Origin: Polydactylus sextarius | Taxonomy: Eukaryota; Chordata; Actinopteri; Polynemidae | Assembly: GCA_016801845.1 (NCBI GenBank) | Contig: CM028907.1 | Coordinates: 16,584,598-16,648,597 of the forward strand | Direction: 5' to 3' | DNA: 64,000 bases | In this document: one piece after another, positions 38,430 to 62,100 of the stretch | How the letters are laid out: every line of letters begins with the position of its first letter | How positions within the stretch are numbered: position 1 is the first letter of the stretch | Made by a program: the position numbers and the translations under genes | Notes under the pieces: model-generated | What the model saw: only the letters and a program-made list of their open reading frames with translations | The model's database searches: none | What the model was told of the DNA's origin: nothing

Positions 38430-38550
38430 CAAGGGCCCCTGACTGATAGGGGCCCAAAACAATATTACAATATTATATCAACATGTTATGTTAAGGGCCC
38501 ATTGTCATATCCTTTCATGGGGCCCAGAATTCCTGGCAACACCCCTGCTT
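38430..38550. mobile_element. Possible relic of a short DNA transposon or similar repeat
   Basis: An isolated GC-rich block with four GGGCCC cores (38437, 38453, 38494 and 38520 area), separated by AT-rich spacers and ending near CCTGGCAACACCCCTG. Spaced GGGGCCC motifs of this kind occur in degenerate interspersed repeats. No inverted termini or target duplication are clear, so the class is a guess. Confidence 0.3.
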
Positions 38551-38695
38551 GTCCCAGCCTTCAGCCTCCCGAACTGTAGAGTCCTTTAGCAGGTCCCTTT
38601 GTTTTCTTTAGTATTAAAGTAATTTCTTGACAATTTGCTGCACATCCAGTGGTACATGGGAAACAGAAACTGGGCTTAGCAATCTAACAGTGAAG

Positions 38696-38722
38696 CACAC
38701 ACACACACACACACACACACAC
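38696..38722. repeat. (CA)n microsatellite
   Basis: Short CA run in the intergenic region. Confidence 0.9.
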
Positions 38723-39201
38723 ATCTACCTCTTGCATGCACACAGTTTTGTGTTGTCACCCTCATTTTGAATGTGTATTGTGTGTGTAACATTAAATTTT
38801 GGAATTCCAGTGACAAAAATGATCTCTGACACTTTTCTTATAGAGCAGTTCTAAAATGTAGTTGTCATCATGTTATTTTCAGAAACCCAAAATTCCCTCA
38901 TGAGTAAGCACTTGGCAACAGTAGCGAGGAAAAATTACATTTTTACCAGGAAGGAACCGTGAGGAGACGTGGTCCCTCAGGTGGGCAGCCGTTTGTCTTC
39001 AGCAGTGTGTTTAAAGGGGAAAAGACATTGTGTGGATACAGGATGTGCGTATTTCTGCTGGGCCTTAAAAACTTTAACTCTAATAATTTGTATTTTAGGA
39101 CTTGTGAGAAAAGACACTGACTGACCACAGAGCAGACACTGATGTGTGTTGTGTGTTGAGTCATCCCTCTGTCTGTGTTGTCTACCATAGTCTCTTATTC
39201 G

Positions 39202-39617
39202 TCATGCTGGTGTTGACAGTCTCATGTAATGCCTCAGTTGTTTGCCACATATCCTATCTACCTCTATCTTTTTCTCTGGACATCTTCCTTGATCAGTGAT
39301 CAGTGGGTCATCTTCATCAACTACCTCTGCAATAACTTCATCTTCATAAAGATCATCACTGCTGCTACTGTCACTGTGACCATTCACAGTCTGGACAATA
39401 CTAGATGCACTTTATTTCTGCATTGTTCATCATCATTTTCACCATCTTCACCTCCCTTAACCTTTTTTTTTTTTTTGGCTTCCACTTTGACCTTCTGGTT
39501 GACTTCCTCTTTAACTGTGACACAAGCATCTTGGACTGAATTATTTCCAATATTCTCAATATAATCATAGCCAGAGCCATCAGTTTTCATCATGATCAGT
39601 ATCAACACGGTTGTCAT
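39202..39617 (-). pseudogene. Unidentified acidic/lysine-rich ORF remnant, frame-broken
   Basis: On the - strand two open stretches in different frames meet at 39384-39387. The first has DGSGYDYIENIGNN, then KEEVNQKVKVEAKKKKK and GGEDGENDDEQC. The second reads NGHSDSSSSDDLYEDE, EVVDEDDPLITDQGRCPEKK and ends RHYMRLSTPA. Just upstream, another frame reads DNRVDTDHDEN before a stop. The sustained Asp/Glu/Lys bias across three shifted frames suggests a decayed gene or transposon ORF, not chance. I do not recognise the family. No splice signals or poly(A) tail are evident. Confidence 0.3.
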
Positions 39618-39819
39618 TCACACATTAATGTATTTTAGAGTCATTACATATGAATCATATAATTAAAAGGATTCTCTATGAATTGTTTTTAAGGTCTGTG
39701 TGAACTTGATTTTCTATCTATCTCTAATACACAGAAATTCAGCCAGAACAACTAGTTCTTAAAGACAACTAGTCAACGTTAATTAAAGTCCTGTCACTAA
39801 CAGTCTCACTATCAATGAG

Positions 39820-39833
39820 CCACCAGAGGGCGC
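39820..39833 (+). promoter_or_regulatory. CTCF-type motif, perfect match to core
   Basis: CCACCAGAGGGCGC fits the vertebrate CTCF core CCASYAGRKGGCRS at all 14 positions. It lies between fabp2 and gucy1b1 and could mark an insulator or loop anchor. Occupancy cannot be seen from sequence. Confidence 0.5.
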
Positions 39834-39894
39834 CATAAAGCTAATCTCAAGAGGCACTAGTTCAGGGCAGCTCGTATGTAGCTGCCTGTTATCA

Positions 39895-39908
39895 CCAGCA
39901 GGGGGAAG
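39895..39908 (+). promoter_or_regulatory. CTCF-type motif, one mismatch
   Basis: CCAGCAGGGGGAAG differs from the CTCF core at one position (A for C at position 12) and has the same orientation as the perfect match 75 bases to its left. Confidence 0.35.
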
Positions 39909-41527
39909 CACTGTGATGCCTTAAAGTGAAAAATGTTTGCAAATACATTTCTGAAGATGCTGTAATCACCATATGTTGTATTAGAGTGGATAGGTCAACA
40001 AAACAGAGGACTAACACAAAAATACAATGGTCATTTCCCAATTCAAACAAATGGTCAATGTTATTTATTTCTATACTTTAGGAACAACCTCATGGGTGTG
40101 TTGTCCCCAGTAGCGTAATCATCTGATCGTCCACGAGAGAGAAAACTTTGGAAAATAATCTACATTCTCAAAGTTGTTGATGCAGTTTTAAACAGTAATA
40201 AAATGCACATTTGTTTTTGTTTTTTTTTTCCTGTAGAACAACGTGTGGACTGTACACGGCTGTACAAATAAAGAGCAAACAATCATTTCTCAAGACAATT
40301 TTTTATTGGTTAGCAAATCCCGACAGAAACATTAAAATAAAACAATCAAGTCTTAACAGCCACAGAAATGCACTCGAACAGAACAAGAGGCACCTGTTCG
40401 CTTGTTTGTCTGTTTCCTGCGCAAGAAGCTAAGGATTTGCCGGAGGAGATAATAATAATGAATTTGATAAAAATGTGGTTGGAAAAAAAAAGGTACAGTA
40501 CAGTATACACGAAAGAATTAAAACACATAAAGCACATAAAGTTTTACTTTATTTATAAATATGATGGAGGCACATACAGTAGTTTCATCCATAACAAAAT
40601 ATATTATGGAATTCTTCTTATCTAAAAGGTGATCAATACATTTAAACTGGAGTTATTATGAAGTAAAAGAATAAATACAAGGTAACATGATGTTAACAAT
40701 AAATAAGTAGAGCTTTAAGAATATCTCAACCACCTAAAGTAACTCTATATTTATTCTATATAGAATAAGACAAAAATGTGCATTAATTAGAAAGTTATAA
40801 TAAATGTATTTAATTAAGTCGTGTGAAGTGCACATTTTTATTCGTGGGGACTATTTAATGATTCAGTGATAAAAACTTGATGATACAATTTTACTAATGG
40901 CTCACCACTGTATCGTTAGTGACTTAAATCATCTTTGAATTTTAACATATGAATCAAGTTAAAACAGTAACTTTGGTGTTCATACAACTATTAGACGTAG
41001 TGACATAACTCTATATAAATACTACAGTTATAATATCTAATTTATCATTTCTTCTGAATGTCTTTATATCAGTGTAATATATTCAGTGTAAAACGCAATA
41101 TATCCTTCGACCCAGTGAATTAAAACGGGACAGTGAGGTTATGGCACTAACGTGATACTATGATCAAAAAAACATTTTAGTTCATAAATCACTCTAGAGG
41201 TGAAAGTTATTGTGGTTAAAAATACTGTATTTCATTAATCTGACCTGTAATCAGTTATCACAGCTGACTGACAAAAGTAAAACTGTAGATTCTCTGTATT
41301 TTTTGGCAGGTGTCAGAACAAATATGATGTATGAGAAAATTAGCTAAAAAAAACACTTTAGGCAAATGTCACATGGTTTTCTTAGTTTATATTCACTTTG
41401 GGGGAAAAAACATCATCCTATTAAAAATATATGCATGTCATCTGTGGTTATCCCTCTTTGTACATTTTAACCCTATCTATAGTCCCAGCCTCAAAATTCA
41501 TTAGATCATATCCATGTGGTTGAAGAC

Positions 41528-54126
<12,599 letters not shown>

Positions 54127-54159
54127 GATAGTATCAAATCTTCTTTTTACTAATTTTAA

Positions 54160-54420
54160 GCAAAAACCGATGAAACTAACACAACCTTCATCGTTTGGTA
54201 CAGATGCTAAATGTCTCTGTGCCCGCCCCCAAAAAACACACACACACCATTTCTCCTCAGTAAATGACTGACAGAGTTTCGACCAATAGAAATTCAGAAA
54301 CCGTCTTACGTAAGCTGACATTGACCAATGAGGACAAAGCTGCTGTTGTCCAACTGATGCTGAAGAAGCAGAAATTTCTACTTGCAAATGCAGTGACACT
54401 AAGTAACTATAAAACACCTT
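54160..54420 (-). promoter_or_regulatory. gucy1b1: gucy1b1 promoter: two CCAAT boxes, TTACGTAA and GC box
   Basis: Upstream of the start codon the sequence has an Sp1-type GC box (GCCCGCCCCC at 54221 on the + strand), CCAAT boxes written on the + strand at 54283-54287 and 54325-54329, and between them the bZIP palindrome TTACGTAA at 54306-54313. The CCAAT boxes are 42 bases apart, both reversed with respect to the gene. No TATA box is obvious. CCAAT-binding factor is reported to drive the human beta-1 promoter, which fits. Confidence 0.6.
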
Positions 54421-54963
54421 TTTTTGCATATAGATAAATATACTTATGTTTTGATATCATTTGGTAGACGTACTAGTGTTAACAGAAACAATATCACACC
54501 GTCTAACTATTATCTGATAAGTTACCTAAGGTAATTGAACTAATAAGCAAGTAACCACAGTATTTACAGTATGTTTATACATATTATCAGCAAAATAGTA
54601 ATGTAGTTCAGAAGGATCTGACTTTATACTTTATAATGTTATACTTTGTACTTAGTGGGTTGTTTAATCACTAAAAATGTATTTAGCCCATTTATTTTAA
54701 GCTGCTAATGTTTTTATATATTATTGTAAAATCTTACCCCTGTAACTGTATAAATGTTGTACATTAAAATAACAGTATTTTTCTCTGTAATACGTAGTAA
54801 TAAGTACTAAACACAACATATATACTTATTGACTTTCACCCATCGTATGTCTTATTATGACAGTTTGTGTCGACAGCTTCACACAACATGCAAATCTTTT
54901 TATATTGTAGAGAATTCAACCGTACAGAGCCAGTCACTCACAGCACACCTGTTGATATCAATA

Positions 54964-54969
54964 TTTATT
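54964..54969 (-). terminator. gucy1a1: Possible poly(A) signal, gucy1a1
   Basis: AATAAA on the - strand, about 1.2 kb after the gucy1a1 stop and about 540 bases upstream of the gucy1b1 promoter motifs. Other candidates exist closer to the stop, so this is tentative. Confidence 0.35.
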
Positions 54970-55761
54970 CATTATATGATTAAAGCACATCATTGTGTGT
55001 GATTGTTGAACATTCATTGTATTCTTGTCGTGTCATATTCCCTATTTAAAGGAAAGGAGTGCTATGAAACACATGTAATAAATATAGTAAAAACGTGTAC
55101 AGTGGGGAGAAAAAAAAAGTAAAAATACATTGCTTATATTAGGAAAACTGGCTCATGGAATGCTTTAAATGCTCTAATAAATGGAAGTTTAAGTTAAATA
55201 TTATAACAAATATATACTGAGTCAGAACCATATACCCCTGGAAGTAATCATTGATGTGTAAAGTCATACTGAACCATATCTCAGGAAAATAAAACTAGTG
55301 AGAATAACAAAATAAAAGCTGTTTGATACTGTGATCCTGCCTGTATGGTTCCTATAAGGCACCTGAGTCTACTCTACGTTGCTTAATCATCACAAGTCTT
55401 ATTATAATAATATTGTAATATTTGTTTCAGCCTTTGTCATTTGAAATTCTCTCCACTAGAAAAAATTCAAAGCCAATTAAATGTTAATGTTGATTTCTTC
55501 GGCTGTCTGTCTTCAGCAGGCCAGTGTGCTTTTAGCAGGTACCTAAGCTAGACAGATGTGCATGGACCAGTCCGATTACTTACAGAGACAAAAGCAAAAG
55601 GAAACCACTCTGTTTAACAACATCACATTGAGAATCAACATCCAGAATATATTTCTATATCATATCTACATTATGAAAAAGTATATATTTAAATTTCTTA
55701 GATAGATCTACCAATTAAAGGCAGCTAACTTATTTTTGAATAACAGCCACATTTTGTGTGT

Positions 55762-55763
<2 letters not shown>

Positions 55764-55826
<63 letters not shown>
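55764..55826. repeat. (TA)n microsatellite
   Basis: About 31 TA units in the presumed gucy1a1 3'UTR. Confidence 0.95.
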
Positions 55827-55828
<2 letters not shown>

Positions 55829-56175
55829 CCAAAAATGATATACAGTGTTAAAAGAAAACTGTCTCATTTTTTCATTGACTGTGGTGGAAGATTGAAAACA
55901 ATTTGGAGAGATGACTCATTCTAGAGGAAAAATCAAGTGAGTGTTTCTTTCCACTACAACTGTACCAACAGATAATTATACAGAGACAAGACTCATGTTT
56001 GACAGAAAACTGACATCTCTGTAATTAAGTAGCTGCAAGCGTTTGACTGAGAGACAATATCAATATTATATCTAAACAACCCAAACCAAAATATACGAGG
56101 TGGTTGCACTGTATTCACTATATACGCTTATGTTTCTTAATATGTGATGTTTCTGGGCTGTGCAACAGCTTGATT

Positions 56176-59100
56176 TCACTTCAGAGTCAGTTTTGAAGTT
56201 TTGGAGGACGCCTCCAAGAAGTAACAAACACCAGGGATGTCTTCTGGGAAGTTGGCCGGAAGCTCCTGTCTGCTCCTGGGAACAAAGACAAACTCTGGAC
56301 GATCCTTCAGCAATCTGGGACAAAGAGCACACAAATAAAGCATGAATCTAAAAACAATGTGGCAAATTATTTGACACAAGAAGAAACACAGTGCTCTACT
56401 AAAAGTTAAGTTTCCTGACTGGAGCAATGTGATGTTTTTTTTTTTTTTTCCTCTGCAAGAACCACTTCTGGAAGCACATGACACCAGAGAATATCGCTTC
56501 ATCTGTCAACTGTTTATTTAAGGTGATTGCTTTTAGTTTGACTATATGTTAAGAGAAAGTAGTGAAAAATTGCCATCAAGAGATATAATTTTCACTATGG
56601 TGTCAATGATAAAACAACAATTACTCATGAGTTTTATTTGCAGAGTTACTTCACCTGTGGGTTGTAGGGCTGATGTTGATTTGTCTCGGTTGACTGCAGG
56701 ATTCAAACTTGTTGGCCAATGTCACATTGTTTCCAAAAAGGCAGTAACGTGGCATCTTCACCCCAACTACACCAGCCAGAACTGAACCAGTGTGGAGGCC
56801 GATACGCATCTGGGAAACATATTAAACAACAATCAAGCTTCTTGTTTTTTTGTTTTGTTTTTTTTATTATTATTATTAATCAACAAAACTTTGAAATGAT
56901 AAGTGGCAAGAGTCCCTATTTTTCTCACTGTCAATAACATTGTCCTGCAAAAAGTCAAAATTCAACAATAAATTGATTCCTCGAACAACATGAACACATA
57001 AACACTGTCCTCCTACTGTAAATACTCACCCGCTCCCAGTCTGTGGTTTAAAATAGTCCATAACTAATGCATTATTTACTCGTGTTTTAAAGTATCCCTG
57101 CAGTACTATGTAGAAATGCTTTTATGAGTGGGTCCCCAGTTTGTTTGTATCAGGCAGGTGCCTGAGGATGTACGTGCACGACTCTGTGGGCAGCGTTATA
57201 CACATTCCTACACCAGGGTTTAAAGCTTCTCTGCTCATCAACAGTTGGTGGCAGTGATGTGTGAATAAACATAAGAATGCACAAAATAACGCAGGAAGAA
57301 GACAGCAGGTTCAAGACAGCGAGGTCATATAAGTGTACAGTAAATAATTCATGTTTTAAAATACTATGAAAATGAAATTTTGCATACTTGAGGGTAATAC
57401 AGTCAGTTGTGCTTGTTAGACATCTAGGATACACATATTGTGTTTTAGTGACTAATACTGAATATATACAACAGTCTTTCTTTTACATATACTTATCAAA
57501 GTGTATCTGAGTAACATTAAAAACTTTAGTGCCCAGCTGTTTGGGGAAATTACTGGTCTTTTTTTAAAAATTCAAATATTGTAAAAAGCAAAGATGTATG
57601 TCTTCAGTGGGACCTTGTGGATTTGAGAAGTTAAAGAAACCAGTGAGTATTAAGATACAGACTGACACATTGGTTTTGTTCATAGGTTAAGTTGGTGAGG
57701 GTTGAGACTTGGCTGTGAGTGACAACGTGCTCTAAAGTGCAGTTTGAATGACAGTGAGAGTGGGAAAAGAGACTGACAAGGTAAAAATTTTATGGATTTT
57801 TTTGACAACGTATGCAGTGACCCACTTAAAGAGTCCAACAACCTAATGAAGAGGCAGCATTTTGGGATTTAACTCTAATGGAGAGACCACATAGAGACAT
57901 TATGGCAGGCTTCATCCAGCTATCAAGCTCTTTTCCTGCTTTACAGCTTGGTGACATGAGTAGGACATATTCACATTGTGAATATCACTGTCTGTGCTGA
58001 TGTGCTGCCATGGAAAACAGCTTTGCAGCAGCAACAGCAATAACTACAGCAACAGTTCACTCCACCTCGCTAACATTAGTGGCATTATCTGCTTCTGCTG
58101 TCTGGTTGTTTGCTCTATATCATCGAATCTGTCTATACAACGTGTGAAGGATTTCACAACTGTTCTTACTCTGTTGCGTTTTGGATGCTTTGTTCGTCTG
58201 CATGTTGAGTGTTTGATGACGTGTGAGGCGATCTGGATTCTGCCACATTTTTCTTTTGGTCAGCTCGCCCAGCTGTCAGTATGATTACCAAGGCACCCGT
58301 GAAGTCAAAGCTTTTGAGGGAGCACTGAAGGTGTCTGTTAAGTTCAAATATCACTCCAGAGTCTCTTTCCGTTCCTTCCTTCACATCTTAGCCATCATAG
58401 TTCAAAGGCTCATTTCATCTCAAACAGTGTTTTGTAATAAATCTCACTACCTGCTCAACATAAAAACAATCTACAATAATTACAATGAATCAGTAGTATA
58501 ACACAACACAGTAGTTGACCCTCACCTGTATTGGGTCTCCAGTTGGTGTCATGACTCCGTCTGAAAGCTCCATCATCTTTAAGGCCATGAGTGCAATTTG
58601 GACAGCATGAGTCTCGCTCTCCTTGTGTAACCCACCAGCAACACAATACGCATCACCAATGGTCTCCACCTGAACACAGCGAACAGAATAAAGACTCTGT
58701 GCCCCCTTCCACCTAAAAGTCAAAGGCTCCCTTATGTTTATATAAATCTGCATTGTTATTTACTGCAGGTTATTTAATGTCACAATACATTCATGTCACA
58801 GTACAAGACAGAGGTCAAGAAACAATGAGTAATAAACCTGAATTGTAATAGCACTTGATCCTTGGCCATGGTTTAGTATAGTCAGAGAAAGTCAAAGGTG
58901 TATTTCCTTTTTCTTCTTCTTCTCCTACTTTGTCTTTGTACATGTAAATCTGGTCTGCAGAATACACGGCAGCTATGTGACAGAGACAAAGTGAAACTAT
59001 TTTTAGGCTCATACATGTGGAGTGGAAACAGGGTCCTGAAGGAACCTCTGACTTCCTAGCGTTTTACGAGATATTTGTCAAACATGCTGCTCTTTCTGTT

Positions 59101-62100
59101 ATGCTTCCATGACACTTTGATTACATTATCCAACCTCCCTGCAGATTAACAGCCTCTGGCAGATGCTGGGGTAGTTGGTTCAGCTACAGTCAGTGCTCTC
59201 CATCCTTTTCAATTTTATTAAAGAAAAAAATGTTAAAAATTTCATATCTTTGAAGGTATTTGATGAACTACGTGACTTAACAAAACTTATGCTAGTGTCT
59301 GACACCCTGGTGTTACATATTTTTTGTCAAACAAAAGACAAATTAATCTTTTTTTTAATCTATCAACCATGGTAGTTTAATACCTTTTTAATTCTTAAGT
59401 TTTTAGTAAATGTTTTTATTTATCTAGTGGTGTAAGCAGCAATAGTAAAAAAAACTGATACAATTGAAGGCAGATTTTGTTTGTAGTGAGCTATAGATGG
59501 AGCTATAGCAACCAGTGAGAACACTGAGGTCATGTCCTCTCTATGACTTATGGGATTTAGGGGGGTTGAGTGGAGTTTCAATGCATTGCTTCTCATTTAT
59601 TTGGGAGAAATAACTCAAAATATGACAGTTTAGGCTAAAAATATCCAAGAAAGATAATATAAAATGGGACTTCTCCAAAAAAGTTACATATTAAGCATTG
59701 TAGAGTTGAAAAGGCATGGGAAATAAAGTGGACAGAAAGTATAAGTTAGTATAAGTATTAAATTAATAAGAAAAATCTCAATGTTGCATTGTTAAACATC
59801 TTGCTACTGGCCACAATTTACAACAATCCAATCTTATTTGTGGTAAAAAAAAAAAAAAAACAGATATTGTTTTTCTTCCTATTGAATTGTTCTTTTTTAA
59901 TCTAACTTATCATTCTATCATACAATCTTTAGCATAAAAGTATAATGGTCTAACATGATGCCTAAAAGTTCACTTAATGCTGAAGACTATTTCTGTTTAA
60001 CCTTTTCAAACAAGAGGAGGTGAACTGACTAATGTCAGCTGGCACAAATTTCTTTAATACTCTTAGCTCAACATCAGTTGCACTGACGTCAAGGGACTGT
60101 GTCCTGTCACTGCTACATTAACCTACCTTATAAACATCAAGCTCTCCACAGTGGTGGTCAAACCTGGTGTACAGCTCATTGAGCATGGTGATCACTTGCA
60201 TTGGGGTACAGATGGAGCAAACAGCTGTAAAGCCTACAATGTCAGAGAAGAGCATTGTGACTTTGTCAAACTTCTTGGCCTGTACTGTGTGTCCCTGCCA
60301 CAGCTGCTGTGCCACGGTGCCGGGGAAGATGGAAAAGAGGAGATCCACTGTCTTCTTCTTCTCCTCCTCCAGGGCTTGGTGAGCATGCTCTAAGGCTGCT
60401 TTGGCCTTCCCCAGACGCTTCTTCAAACCATCCTGGGCTTTTGCTTGCTCCCCGACCAGAACTACGTCACGCAGTGCATTATGGATGGGGATGTCAGACA
60501 GGTAGAGGCCACGGCCTGTTAGCTCCTCCAGCTTGTCCACACACGGTGAACCCAAGAACAGGATGGCATTGGACTCTGATACGTAGATCATCTGACCTTT
60601 GAGATCCATGAGCTGTAAGGAAAAATTATATGATGAGAAAATGGATTTTCCTGAAAGTTGGTATAATATTGTTTGAGTCACTTCATTATTGATGATGAAA
60701 AATGGATTTAATTTGTTAAGGTGCAGGGTTATCCCAATAAAAAATAATGTTTCTTTTCTCTATGTGAAAACTGCACATTTAAAAATAAGCAATGCATACA
60801 TAAACTCCCTCAAGACAGGGAGGCTTAATTTTACAATTTTTTTTAACATTACAGACAAGACAAGGAAACTCTTGGTATGGTCTTTATGAAACAGCAGCTG
60901 TATACAGCTGTCTGTCAGCCACAACAGCAAACAAAGTCAAAAGGTTTATTTATGTACCAGTGGAACATAAATTCAAAGTACAGAAAAATCCCATCTAACT
61001 CAAGTACTTGTTTATTAGTCATGCACGCATGGCTCTGTAGATGGTAATGTCAGGCCCATAGCTGGTTGGTCACAGCCTTGACTTTAGCTGACTGATGGTT
61101 TGTCATTATGAATTTTGAAACAGCTATTTGTGGTCCCCAGAGGATGGATCCTAGAGCCTTTTTCTAACCCCTGACTTTTCATTTAATATTTGTGTTTCAG
61201 TGTGAAAAATCTCAGCAACTATTTGATGGATTGCAATTAAATTTGGTCTAGACTTCTTTTTCTTTTTTTTTTTTTTTTTTTTTTTTTACATTTTTTTTAC
61301 TTTGGTTTATGGCCAAATACCATCCAAATAAATTCCATTCTCATTAGCCACACCCGCACCATATGTTAGCTTGTTAGTGCCATTAACTAAGACGATCAAT
61401 GTGTTAATATTTGCGGTATAACATCAGCAGAATTTAGTGCTAGTTTGCATTTTACCAAATGCAAACATATCAAACTGAATTACTGACACATTTTACATTA
61501 AATATGACTTGAAGAACAAAAATCATATTCATTCCTCATGAACTAACTTAAAGTGTATTAGGATTTACAACTGAATTCCTCACTGTCTGGTCAACTGTTC
61601 AGTTTTTCATATTATCCTCTAACAGAGGTCAGACTCCAGCTGTAAACCCTTAGTCTTCTTAAGTGTTAAAACGACACTAACTAGGGAGAAAAAAAACACA
61701 GCTACAGTCTGAAAATTGTAACATAATTAATGTTGAATGTGCCTCATCTGTTGACATTTAAGCCATGTTTGTGCACAGTGGATCAACATCCACAGATGGA
61801 AGAGATTGAGATGCTTGCTCTCAGCTCATGCACTTGCTGTTTTTTTTCACCTGACTCAGTAGTGAGGGTAAAGGTAAAACTACCACTTGGGTGTTAGTGT
61901 AATTGTAAGTAGAAGCATCTCTTTCTGGATGTTATTAGTCATTACACCATTGTTTACTCACTTTTTTGCCATGGCAACTAATTTCACCCTTGCGTAAATA
62001 GCACACGCATAGCTGTGCCTTTGATGGATAAAATGGTTTGACATTTGCTTCTGATCTCAGCTGGGGGTATAATGTTGATCCCTACCTCAGGCCAAGTACA

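Larger units (their letters stand above)
37050..41527. other. fabp2-gucy1b1 intergenic region
   Basis: About 4.5 kb between the fabp2 promoter and the 3' end of gucy1b1. It contains a GGGCCC-rich repeat relic near 38430-38550, a (CA)n run at 38696-38722, a broken acidic ORF remnant at 39202-39617 and two CTCF-like motifs at 39820-39908. The right-hand ~700 bases are probably gucy1b1 3'UTR; a TTTATT at 40837 (AATAAA on the - strand) is a possible poly(A) signal. In human the neighbour here is PDE5A, which is absent. Confidence 0.55.
54430..56175. other. gucy1a1 3'UTR and gucy1a1-gucy1b1 intergenic region
   Basis: The stop of gucy1a1 and the start codon of gucy1b1 are about 2.05 kb apart in the same orientation. 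The left part is the gucy1b1 promoter; the right part is gucy1a1 3'UTR, possibly ending after the AATAAA at 54969-54964. A (TA)n array sits at 55764-55826. No further ORF is credible. Confidence 0.6.

Noticed and set aside
56072..56332. 86-codon reverse ORF over the last gucy1a1 exon
   Set aside because: It is a frame shadow; the true frame reads LLKDRPEFVFVPRSR and matches the family.
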